Shown here one piece after another: positions 47,070 through 59,600 of a DNA stretch of 64,000 nucleotides. The number at the start of each line of letters is the position of its first letter. Position 1 is the first letter of the stretch. Source of the stretch: Epiperipatus broadwayi (lineage: Eukaryota; Onychophora; Udeonychophora; Euonychophora; Peripatidae); NCBI GenBank assembly GCA_028023455.1, contig JAQFVV010000205.1:1781353-1845352 (forward strand), given 5' to 3'. Below the pieces are notes generated by a model. That model did not search any database, was not told where the DNA came from, and worked only from the letters and a program-made list of their open reading frames with translations. Both the position numbers and the translations under genes were made by a program.

Positions 47070-47420
47070 AGACGAGAGTAGCTCTTCACTCTAGTGCTAA
47101 TCAGCGATTAACAGATGCATATAAAATCCTATTTTTAGTATTTAAATTCCCACCCTGATTTTTGCATCCAGCAACTATTTAACTTAATTTCACCTGACAA
47201 TTAGATTAATTTGGGTTCAGCATCTTAAGCTGATTTGAATTTAAACTTTTTAATTTGCCATGTATAACAGGGGTGATTCCTGGATGTGCATTCCTTTTAA
47301 ATTTCTAAATCTTATTGATAAAGGCAAAAATCACTCTGGGAGATTTTATATGTATCCAGTACTGATTACTCAATCTTACACTAGGTAGCATCAGAATGAA
47401 GAGCTGCTCTTGTACTATTT
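47070..47420. repeat. fold-back element in the intergenic region
   Basis: Left AGAGTAGCTCTTCACTCTAG with AATCAGCGATTA; right ACTGATTACTCAATCTTACA, CTAGGTAGCATCAGAATGAA and GAGCTGCTCTT. Same family ends as the copies at 1.0, 50.8 and 58.2 kb. Confidence 0.6.
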
Positions 47421-47719
47421 AAAAATGGAGTTTGCTGATTTGTTTGTAATATATTTTCACTACACTTTCCTATTTGCCATTGCACAATCACCTTTGAAAT
47501 TGTTACGAAAACAGAACTTTCTACAATGTTATTGAAGTATCTCACTTCGCAAGAAGATGATTAGAATGAAATAATGTTTTTTTACAGCATCAAAGATGGA
47601 TTCCAGTCTGAAAAACATTTGATAAATAGTCATCTTGTGGATGCCTAATGTACAATTTTCATTGATTACAAACTGATTACAGAATATGTAGTCAATCAGA
47701 GGATTCAACCCATTACTCA

Positions 47720-48210
47720 AACTTTTACATAGGGTGGTTTATTCCATTACCATGAATTCATAGCTTCATCATATCACTCTAGCCATCTCGCTTGTGCTAT
47801 CTTTTGGAATCCAACTTATGATTTCATTTATCCATCTCTTATCTTCAAGTAGTATGTACAACCACATCATTGTAATTTTCTCAGAAACTGTTGTTCAGTG
47901 ATATTTGTTTGTTAATTCATCCATGTATTTCGCTTCTGATTTACTAACATCCATCTCTTCATACTTTCCTGTATGGTCTGCATTGCTCCTCTGTTTGAAT
48001 GTCCTAATTCTTGTATCCATGGATATGCACTGCAGAATGTTATTAAAAATTGTTCTTCAGAAATGTAGATGTTGCTTTTTAATGTCAGTTTTTTCCTGCT
48101 AAAAGTGTGCCATCCAAATTTAATTCTAAGATTAATTTCATCTGAAATAGTTCCATCTTTACTAATAATTTGTCTGTGGTAACCATTTCACTATTTACCT
48201 GTAGTAGTTT
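47720..48210 (-). mobile_element. degenerate RTE-like LINE 3' fragment
   Basis: Parallels copies A and C in order: CATTACCATGAATTC, CATCCATGTATTTCGCTTCTG, GTCCTAATTCTTGTATCCATG, GCCATCCAAATTTAATTCTA and AGATTAATTTCATCTG. More diverged than the others. Confidence 0.6.
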
Positions 48211-48339
48211 TGATTTTATTGTTTTTTGATGGCTTTTGTAATATTTCTTGCAGCCCCAAAGCACTATTTGTGAAAATAATCCTATTATTCGCAAAATCCC
48301 TATAGCCTTCACTTCCTATTATTTGTTGACAACAGCTGC

Positions 48340-50045
48340 AAAAAGTTTTAAGGAGACGGGTACCTCAGTAATGATCTGAACAAATGTGAAGATATCACAA
48401 CTATCTGCACATTCCTTATATTGAGTAATCAATACGGGCATGAAGAGTCAAATGTTGATACATCTAGATCACCAGACATACGAAGATTATTAATGAGAGA
48501 TTGGTCTGACTTTCTGTGCTTGGAGGATAGATGTGATATGGTAATTCAAAGGAATGATGGACTGATAATATATATATAAGGATTGCTTGCTTTCCACAAA
48601 ATATTAAAAGTGGTTAGAAACCAGTCTGTATCTTGCCTGCAGATGATACGGTGGAGAATGTGAAAGTGGTGTTAATGGAAAAATATTGAACTATCATTAT
48701 GGGCATATCCATATATAGGTCATCTGACAGGCAAAGATTGTTCACAAAATGCATGCACGACAATGATCGGAGTTCCTGCACTTGGATGATGGTTGCGATA
48801 TGATGCGGAGTTGAGATAAAGGAGGCACAAATTTAAAAAAAATGATCAAATCTTTATACTTTTAGCTCTGGATTTTTTTTCTCCTCTTTGGTGCTTGGAA
48901 TTATTCATAGTAAATCAATAAACTGAACAGTAGAAAAAAAATATTCATTCAATACTTTTAGTAGAGAAACTTAAACTTGAGAGTTTTTGGTCTGTAAATT
49001 AAGCTCGTTGAAATTCTCACAGGGATCGAAAAGTTTGCTGCTTTATTTCCCCCTTGAATGATAGGCAATAGTTACATAATTCACATTTTAAATCTTTGAT
49101 ACTTTTTCATTAACTTCACAGTAGCACTTGCACAGATACGACTCAAAGAGGAGATGAAATAGATAGTAGCATCATGAAATTAAAAATGAACCATGGGTTC
49201 AATGTCTGATGCCCCCCCCCCCATGATAAAATTTTAGGACCATTAACTTCCACCCGTTTAGTCCATTTTTTATTTAGATGGGTCGAATAAAGCTTTAATC
49301 TTATCTCAACATTATTCATCTGTCTTCACCTGGATTAGAATCCTCAAATTGAAACTAATCAGCATTTAAGCCTAAAAGATTTGTTAGAAAACAAGTCTCA
49401 AAGAAAGTGAATATCTTGAATTGATTTCTAGTTGTTAATGACTAAAGATGAAAAGAAAGGGCAAAACTGACAAGTAATCAAAACTTTCATCTGAGGGATG
49501 AATTAGTGAGCATTGTCTTTTAACAATTTTTTTTTCAGTTTTAATTAGGCCAGGGAATTTACCTGAAGGATATGTGTTGTTAAATTCATTAAGATTTTAA
49601 TTCGCTCTTAGAAAATGGAAAGCTATATATAATATAATCTTCGATTTCTGAAGCACTGTGAGAGTAATTAATTACACCAGTGAACACTTAATGGAAGAAC
49701 TGTCAGATTCCTAAGACTGTTTTCAAATTAAGTGATCTTTCTGCGGAAGAAAAAAGAGCACCGACATTGTATCTGATGTTATTCATTACTTACATTGGGC
49801 TTCTGGAAATTGATGACAGGTGTCACTCATGTAAACTAAAAAGGTCTCAGAATATGTAGTGGCTTACTTCAATCTTCTACTTTAGTGACCATTTTTCAAC
49901 TTGTTGCCAAAGTCAATTTTTAACCATGATAGCATTTTGTTCCATTACAAACTTGCGTTCTTTGTTTTTGTGCAGATAATTTTGGATCTAGATATAAGGG
50001 ACTGTGATCAAGCTATATCTTTAAAATTTGAACATATTAGCATGA
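48340..50045. other. intergenic sequence, no recognised gene
   Basis: A loosely repeated block occurs at 48470-48540 and 48720-48800 (CATCAGA/CATCTGACAGGCAAAG..., TGCTTGGAGGAT / CACTTGGATGATGG). A C run of about 13 lies at 49213-49225. Otherwise nothing. Confidence 0.4.
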
Positions 50046-50051
50046 TTTATT
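50046..50051 (-). promoter_or_regulatory. candidate polyadenylation signal of SKIC2
   Basis: AATAAA on the minus strand about 410 bases past the SKIC2 stop. Background frequency of this hexamer is high here, so support is weak. Confidence 0.25.
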
Positions 50052-50461
50052 CTGAAATTTTGTGTGTGTAAACATACATCTTTGAAGGCAACATACTAAA
50101 TAACAATCTTATAAAATGGAAAAAAAATTAGTTTATATCTTGCTTACTCTAATACTTAGAATTTCAAAAAGAATTTCAAAATTTGTCAAACTTTGTTGTT
50201 AAGATTATAGTAGGGAAACAGCTTTTGATATTAAATTTTAAAATATTAAAAAAAGATGAAAAAACTTTTGCTAAATAAATATTAATTTCTAATCTTAAAT
50301 TAATGTTTTTCAACATTATATTGACTTAATTTAAAAAAAAAGGAACAAATATCTTAAAATTTAAGCTTTTTTTAATTTTTCCACAATGTTTAATAATGCC
50401 TTTTGAAGTTCGGTATCAATTATCATTACAGTCCAGATAAAAAAAAATCACAGGCTAGAGA

Positions 50462-50662
50462 TTACTGTGTATAAAGACTGGCAGCAAAAACAATGTCTCT
50501 CTTAATAAGCCTTGAAGCAGTTTCCATTTTCTGCGATAATAATGGATCCCCTATAACTCTGGCGGCATTACGAATATCTCTACATATTTCATCTAACCTT
50601 TGAATTGTTCGCACAATAATTCCTTCTTGAACATCAGTAAGTTCCATTATTTCTACAAATGG
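50462..50662 (-). CDS. SKIC2: SKIC2 terminal coding exon
   Basis: Minus-strand acceptor CTCTTTTAG; frame runs [38 protein letters not shown]-like METASRLI and the invariant end [13 protein letters not shown], then a TAA stop. An ATG at 50645-50647 is internal and is not a start. Confidence 0.95.
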   Translation of the reverse strand, partial: PFVEIMELTDVQEGIIVRTIQRLDEICRDIRNAARVIGDPLLSQKMETASRLIKRDIVFAASLYTQ

Positions 50663-53600
50663 CTAAAAGAGAAACAGAATACATTATTAATTCAAATACT
50701 AGATTATATTTAAAATAATGTTTAATAATTTAGCACATTTCCTTTAAAATCAATAAAATATAACAACATGACAAGCAGCTTACAGAATGCTATTCGATAT
50801 TAAATTCTGTTTCTCACCACTTATGCCACCGAATGTAAGCTTTGATAATCAATAAATGCCAGAGGGTGGTGCTTATTAAAACACTATCCAGTGCTGTCCA
50901 CCAGATTTGTCGGTGAGGAACTTTGGATCTTGGAGTACCTTTAGATCTTTATTATCAAACTACTAGCCCAAATTGAAGAACAGTAATGGTCTTAATCAAA
51001 GCCAATATCCTTGTATAGATATATAGATCTGAAACCAGTTCAGTATCTATATATTAAAGTATTCTTAATTTTTTCAATAACTATATGCACCACTATCCTT
51101 TGGCTAGGATTAATACAAAACCTATAATTGTATGGTAGATACTGAACTAGCTTCAGACCTATGTATCTACACAAGCATGTTGGCTTTTATTGAAAATATT
51201 AATGTTTTTCAATTTGGGCTATTAGTTTGATAGTAAAATGAAATAAAAAATGGCTCTTAGAGAAGTGCATTAGATGCAAAAGATCCGAAGCTCCTCACTA
51301 ATGAAAGCCACAAACTAGAAACCAGTATGGAGACACTGAATATAATGGATATGATAGCACTGGATAGGGAACTAGCATCTATTTTGATTACCAAACCTTA
51401 CACTAGGTGGCATAACAGTTGTGAAAGAATAAGAATTTGCTACGTGCTTTCTTTACCGATTATTTTTACATTGTATTATATAAATTAATTTCTAGCAGTA
51501 ATACAGATATACCATTAGTCCATCTATCAAAATTTTGGCAACTTTTGACATCTAAATTTTTTTGAATGCCAGACTTACAATTTACTTGAATAACTTTTTT
51601 TTTTCATGGCCATGTGTAATGGTAGGAAGGCAGACTTGAAACCCAATGGGTTGTAGATAGATTCTCAATTAGGTAAAAAAGAAAACCAATAAATTTCAGT
51701 TTGTCAATCAATGAAACTTGTGATCAAATGTCACATGACCCCCGAAATAACAAACACTATTCCAAACAAAGATTTCTTATTTTTGAATGTACATAAGTTT
51801 AAAATAATAATAATAAACGTGTAGCAAAAAAAATTAATAAGCCTAACGAGACAGGAGGACCAAGTTTCTATTTGGTTTTCTTAGTCTCATTACTCTATTT
51901 AATTCATGATTTTTATTCTCGGAAAGTAGCAACAGATTAACTTTAATTGCTAAATCATACGTAACATTCCAGGAAATAAGGGAAAGCGAGAAAACAAAAA
52001 TTAAACTGATTTGCATTTTGATTTCTAAAAAAGTGAATGGAAGATAATTATTATTATTATTTTTTATTATAGCATTATACCGAACTGAAATCATTGGTGA
52101 AAGCAAATAGAAAATTACTCTGCTGGAGCTATAAGTTTCCAGAATTAACTATATCAGTTCTCTTACAATCAACTATTTAACAATCACTACAATTAGAAAA
52201 TAGTGAAAGAATCAAAACACATAACATTAAGGATATAAATAAACATAAAATGCAAAGTTTTTTGTAAGAGATTAAAAGGTTAAATATTGTAGGATTGTAA
52301 GGCAAGATGGATAGGCTGTGAGAAAAAAAAAGCTAAGAGTTTAATCTTGTGTAAAAGTAGAAAACAATGGTTTAGATACAAAGTTCAAAAGAAAAAATTA
52401 ATTTTATAAATAACGCTCTATGAAATTATAGACTGATGGTAATAAAAGTGAAAATATTTCCAAGAAATCCAATTATTATTCAGAAATCCGTACGAACCAG
52501 GAATTATGGTGAAAAAAGAGGAAAGCATGTATGAAAATATTGCAGAAAAAAAAATTGTTGAAAATAGTATAAAAATAGATATATGAGAAGATGGACTGTT
52601 GTGATAGAGGCAAGCAAGAGATGATAAAATTGATGGAAATCATGGAATGAGTTTAAGATATGAGAAATAGAAGGTCTATATAGTTTTGTATAAAGGATAG
52701 TAATGACCATATAGTTTAAAAATCACAAGAGTTTTAGAAATGAAGAACTCCAGGTGATAAGAATCCATTTTAATTGGATTATACTTTGATTTAGAACAGA
52801 TCTAGAAACATTACTAAAAGCACATCCTCGAACCAACATAAATTTGTATCACAATTCAATAATGATAAAATTTTGATTATTATTTAGAAGAGAGAGAAGG
52901 TGATTTCAGAAATTGGCAATCAAATAAATTAAGACTACAGAAAAGATATCAGAACTAATAAATGCTAATATACATAGACAATATTAACTCACTTTTATGT
53001 TTTATATAGAGAGGAAAAACATTCCATACAGTAGTGCCACTCAGTACAAGCCATAGTAAACAATGCAGGAAGATTCTGCGTAAAATCCCTATCTAGTGCT
53101 TACTCATCCAATATCTCCAGAATAGTTTCTAGCTTGGATCAGAAAGTATTGTATCTAGATCTTAGGATCTAATGCAACCCTCCAGTAGCCACCTTTTACA
53201 TTTTTAGCTAACTATAAAACTTTTGAGTTTAAAATAAAAACAATAATGTCTACACAAGCATTAGATTCTAAGATCTAAATGCAGTGCTCTCAAATCCAAG
53301 GCTCCTCACTGAAGAAAGCCACAAGCTACAAACTAGTCTGGGGATATTGGAGGAGTAGGCACTAGATAGGAATTTTATGCACAAACCTTCCTGCATTTAT
53401 TGACTACTATGGCTTACATTGAGTGGCACTATTGTATGGAGAGTTTTACCTCTGTGTTAACAGCTTGTGTGAGCATAAACAATGATAACATGTGATGCTA
53501 TGTTTTATATACAATGCAAATACAAACTCAAAAATTGCCAAAACTTTCGATAGTCCAACAGCCTTCTTCAGAAAGAAATTGATAAATAAGAATTAGAGAA

Positions 53601-56600
53601 AAGAAAGTTAGAATTTCTGGACATTGGTGGAAACGAGCAATATTAACTCATTTTTCTGTTTTTATACAAGGCAAATACAAAATTTTACTCCAAACTTCCA
53701 AAAATAGCAGAAATTTTTGACAGTTCATCAGCCTTCTTCAGAAAGAAATTGGCAATTGATAAATTAAATATGGATTCGAGAAAAAAAAATTATAATTTCT
53801 GAATACTGATATAAACAAACTATTAAATCTTTTATATAATGCAAATATAAAATTTTACCCAAAATTCTAAAAATAGCTGACACTTTTGAAGTCCAGCAGC
53901 CTTCATCAAAACTCTAACATACTCCCTCATAATAAAATTAAACATAGATACTAAAAACTTCAAAAAAATTAAATAATAATAGACTAATATATTCTCTTCT
54001 TGTCTTTCACGTTCTTTGCATATATTCATATATATATATATTGCTTATAACAATTCTTTCATATACACTTCAATGCAAACAAATTTTCTTAAAAACTTCT
54101 TTATTTTCCTTACAGTTTAGAAGCATAGAGCTCTGATGAAGACTGCTGGACAGTCGAAACTGTAAGGAAAATAAAGTTTTTAAGAAAATTTGTTTGCATT
54201 GAAGTGTATATGAAAGAACTGTTACAAGCAAAATATATATATAATAGGCTAATGGATAAATTCAAAAAAGAATAAAAATTATTTGATTTAAAAGATGCTG
54301 CAATAGAAGACTAAATTACAAAAGAAAAGAGCCAAAAAAAGGTTTGCAAGATGATGGAAAAATATGGATTATATAAAAGTATTGTTATTATCAGACAAAT
54401 GAGATATGAAACACATAAAGACAAAAGTTAGAAGAGGATTGTGGGGAAATAGAGGAATTAAAGAGAAAAAGTTATAGAATGTAAACAGTTCAAGGAGATA
54501 TGAATGGAAGACAGAAATGATAAAGGAAATAGAAAATATATGTGATTTATATAATAGAAATAATAAACATCATATATAGTGACTGAAAAAGAAAATGTAG
54601 AATGAAATAAGTTGTGCAATAATGAAGAAAAAAATTATAAAAGCTTTGAGGTAAAAACAAAGCAAATGATATTCCATTTTAATCGTTGAAGGTTTTGACA
54701 AAAAATGATTTGAAAGACCAATTCCCAAATGAATAAAGTTAAAAAAGCTTCATAATGTTCTAATAAATGAGAACTCTTGCACTGAAGGGTACTATTAATA
54801 TTATGAATGGTATATTATTATTATTATTACAAGTTTTCTTAATCTGAAAAGTTTAGTGAAGTGCCGGATTAATGGAAACAAACCCGCACTTTCAATTCTC
54901 AAAACTTATCAATAGCTAATACAAACATGATACTTACAGTTCCTTGCGCCCAGCGGTAAACGACTTCTACTAATGAAAAATTAAACAATTCCACAAATTC
55001 TCCCACTGGTTGGAGCATCCCACATTCCTTCTGACACAAACCGATCTTCATAGCAATATCTTTAATTTTTTCCACTCCCTAATAAATAATAAAAAAATTA
55101 TTTCTACGTGATGTAAATATGAAACATCATCATTAGTGTTTAACAATGAAATATTAATTACAATACGACCAATATTAGAAAAGCGATTTACACTTTAAAA
55201 TATAATAAAAATCAGTCTTACCTGCTTCAAAGATGCATTTAGATTAAGTTCATTTGCTGTTTTCTGTTCAAAAACCATGCAAGATAACAAAGCTACTATT
55301 TCTTCTGCCGGTAGATCGGTACAAACATTACGAAATAACAATTCAGTAATTATTAACTCGTGGTTGCTGATATCGCAGGCTACTCGACCTTTTAACTGAA
55401 CAGTCAACTGGTCATCAATAAAACCCAGCTTTTTAAGTACCTTAAAAGCAAAGAAAAAATATTGTGTAAAATAAATAATTTGAAATAAATTCCACACATT
55501 TTATTTTTGATTATACTGGTTACTATCCAGTCAAATTGATAATGAAATTATGCACAGAAGACCTACATAATAAAAATGTACCAAGTCAAAGAATAGTTGT
55601 AGTTATATTGATATTTTAAAAAAATTATATATTTGCAATTACTATCAATCACATGCATTTATTAAACCACCATAAATAGTCTACACAAAATTCCAGTTAG
55701 AAAAGGTAACCAGAGCCAAATATTACTGAAAGTTATAGAAATGATCAACAAGTAATATGACTATTTTGCATTTGTAAGTTATAAAAAGCATTTGGTAACT
55801 TCAGAACATCATATCAGAGACAGAAATGGTTTAGTTAAATTGGGAGAAGTATTTATTAAAATTCAACAGATATGTACAGCAGGGTAATTCCATATCCAAA
55901 ACTTTTAATAACAGGTGTATGAAAAGTATTTTGCAGATTAAAATAGGAACACACACACAAAAAAAATGTTTATTAAAATAAATACATTTGCGCACATATA
56001 GTATACAGTCACAATTAAAGTGCAAAACATGAACCTAAAATGTTTCACAAATTTCTTCGTATTTATTTTAATTATTAGACACTTTTTTACCGCTGGTTAA
56101 CATGGTAGTCTAATTACCAGACACCTATATTTGCACTTTTACAAATGTACATTTCAAAGTGCAGTAGGAAATGTTACAAAAACTATCAAATGAAAGCAAT
56201 AAGGTAAGTAATAAAAACTTTCAAAAATAGTGGTTCTGAACAAGGAGAAATTGAAGACGACTTAGTAACAAATTATAAATTACAGTTATGCTCTAATTAA
56301 AGAATTAATTAAGAAAGAAAAAAAATAGAAGAAATTAATTAAACTTCAAGTGTTTTTGTTAGAAATAACATTCCAAGAAAGATTGCTGCAAATGAAAGTT
56401 TTTAATACATTTTTTATTAGTGCGTACTTATGGATTGGATACTTAGTAGAAGACCAATATAAAGAATGCAGAGTACACATCCACATATGGAAAGACGTTA
56501 TAAGAAATGAAAATACAAGTGTCAGAATATTGTAGGCACTGAAAATTAAAAGAAATATGAACATGACAGTAAAAATGGCAATAGATGGGCAAGACCGCAA

Positions 56601-59600
56601 TAAATCTAATATTTGGATCATATAAATTAAATTAAACTTGAAGTGGATAACTAATGGTCAAATTGATGATTTTGGTTTATTTCTTTTGTTATAATCTAGA
56701 ATCATAGTGTTATTACTTCCTTTTCAGTTCTAATCATTCTTGTGCCAATCTAATTTTTTTTTTCTTCTGCATTCATTCCTCCTACTTTTAAAAATTGCTC
56801 TTTTTCAACAACCTCTAATATTCATCCTACTGCTTATTTTTATGATTTTTCCTCTCAAACATTTTGAGTGTATGAGATTATTCTGTTACTCGTCTTTAAG
56901 AATTTTTTTTCTGTTGCATAAGATGCTACTAATAAAAAGATTTTTAATATGATAATATCTATCAAATAAACAATTCATTTGCACTCTTCCAGCAAAATAT
57001 AAGCCATGACATCATTCTTGACAATATTTATTTTAGATTTCTATTTACATGATTATAATAAATGAAAATGATCAGATGTGCTTGCCAAAACAACAATCAC
57101 CCTTTAAAAATTACTAAGAGAACCTATAGCAAGAATACTGCCACTGCTTTTCAAAATGTCTTCTACTATCATGTCAGCAAATGCAGTCCACAGATGTTGG
57201 TGGAATTTCGACACAACAGGATGTAAAATAAAATATTTCTTCCCCACACAACTTTAAGATGCCGATTCATTTGAGATCAGAATTGGGAAGGAACCAATAA
57301 GTGAATATATTCATATTCCATTAGCAGGAAAATTTCGATTATGTTCAACATTATTATTACACTTCTTTAGACTTTACTGGGCAAAATTTTTTGCCAGTTA
57401 AGCAGTTTTTGAAAGTTGCAACTACAAATTAATAATAATAATCAATTCCTTAATTCTTCAGCTTATACCAATGAATGATAAAACAAAATAGCTCTACATT
57501 CTAGCGCCATCTACAGTAAGGTTGATGAGTCACTTAAAGATGGATCATAATAAATCGACTCTTTACCTCATGACAAAATGAGCTTTTCACTCTAGCACCA
57601 TTTACAATAAGGTTAATAATCACTTAAAGGGCGGACCTGTTATATCTAACCTTAATAATGGACTAGTCCAGATTCCATTTTATCTTAATCAGCTTGAGTA
57701 TTCATAGCCATGGACCAATGAATATACAAATAGATAACATCCAATTGCAGAAATGGGCAATGATGCTCAGTGAATTCAAGTGTTCCTATTATGGAATCTG
57801 GTTATAAACAGTCCAGTCAGAAATAAGGATACAACAACTATCAAAGATGAATGGCAGTATGCTAGTTATCCACTATACGGTTAACACAGACAAGTCCATA
57901 TTCAAAACTGGAAGCTGAACTTAATGAGGCAAGCTGTCAGTACAGCTCACTGATTCATAAGCAAACTCACAGAACAGCTGGAAGTGATAAATAAACTTCT
58001 TAAGGCAACTAAAGTTCCTTCTATAATTGCATGGCAATTAGAAGCTATACATCGCAAACAGTAACAGGCTGAGGTATAAGTTATATCATAAATACATATT
58101 TTATATTAATAAATATATATCAATCTTATTTATATGAGTTTGTGCTTATAATAAATCACACAGTAAACAACAGTTGGCACAGTCGAGAGGATTCAAACCT
58201 ATGCCCAAAAATCTCAACTGATTTAATAAATCATTTCATTCTTTACTAAGAAAAAACAAGTGCAATTCTCTACTACCATCTAAAAATAATGCATTTAAAT
58301 AACCCGACTGGTTTCTGGCTTTTGCTTTTATCAATGAGACTTGGGATTCCAAACTGAAAGTAACACAGTTATGTGCCTAGCGACTAAGTTTATCTCCATT
58401 TTTACTATTCAAACTAAAATCAATATATAATTATTGACTCGTTAAGATCTATATAACTATTCAGAGAAATTAGTTTGGGTTCAAACCTTAAGAAGTTTTG
58501 AAATTTTTAGGCTTTTAGCTTGAATAGTTGATAGATGCAAAACTGAATTAGTTCCAGCTTTGAATCCCAAATCCATTGATAAAAATAAACATCAGAAACC
58601 AGTCTGATGGTGAGGATTTAAATGCACTATCGTGTAATAATCACTGATTACTCAACCTTTCTATAGATTGAGCTAAAATAAGGAGCTATTCTTGTTTTAA
58701 CCAGAGATGACCTAAGGTATAGCCTTCTCCCATCAAGATTTATCTTCTCTTTAAAATTTTGATGTTATAACTGAAGCATGATGTTATGTATAGGTAAAAA
58801 AAAAGATTCCTAAATAGCCCAGTCTAAGCTAAAGGTTTTTCCAACAGACAATATAGAAGGCATTACTCATCAGGCTTGTCAGTTATCGTGCCAGGGGGTG
58901 GGGCAAGTTTTCACAAATTTGTTTATTTTCTAGCTAAGACAGATGATGAGCATAAATATGATTAAGTACAAATTAAAACCAATTTTTTTATTTTGTCAAG
59001 AATATTAGAAAGTTACAAAGAATTATGGGAAATTAAAAGTACATTTAATAACTACACTTATACTCCGTTAGTGCTTGATCTTTATGTGAAGGATCAGAAG
59101 AGCGATCATCAATTTGTACCCACTATTTTGATTAATTCACTATAATAATCTTAAAAAAAATTTTGGCAGCCATTTTGTAAGATTCATGACATCATATGAT
59201 AGTTATTAACGTTACATCATCCAAAAACAAAATAGCCACTTTCATGCTGAAATTGTACAATATAGTACACAATAATAGCAATGCATACAATATTTTGATT
59301 ATAAACTTAAAATACCATTAATGAATGTATAGTATATTTTACTTAATTTTCACCCAGCATCCCTGCAAGTCAATCAGTTCTTCATAAATGACATATTCAA
59401 AGTAGAGACTTTCGGTATAAATGAATATAAAACCAAAAAAAAAAGTGTTTCAGTATAATAAATAATGAATATCATATTTTAATGACATACAACCACTCCA
59501 ATATATTAATATAGTATTAAATTTTTAAATGTGTACATTATTTTAAAAACCACTGTATTTACTCACTTTTATGGATTAAAATTTTTACATCACATGATCA

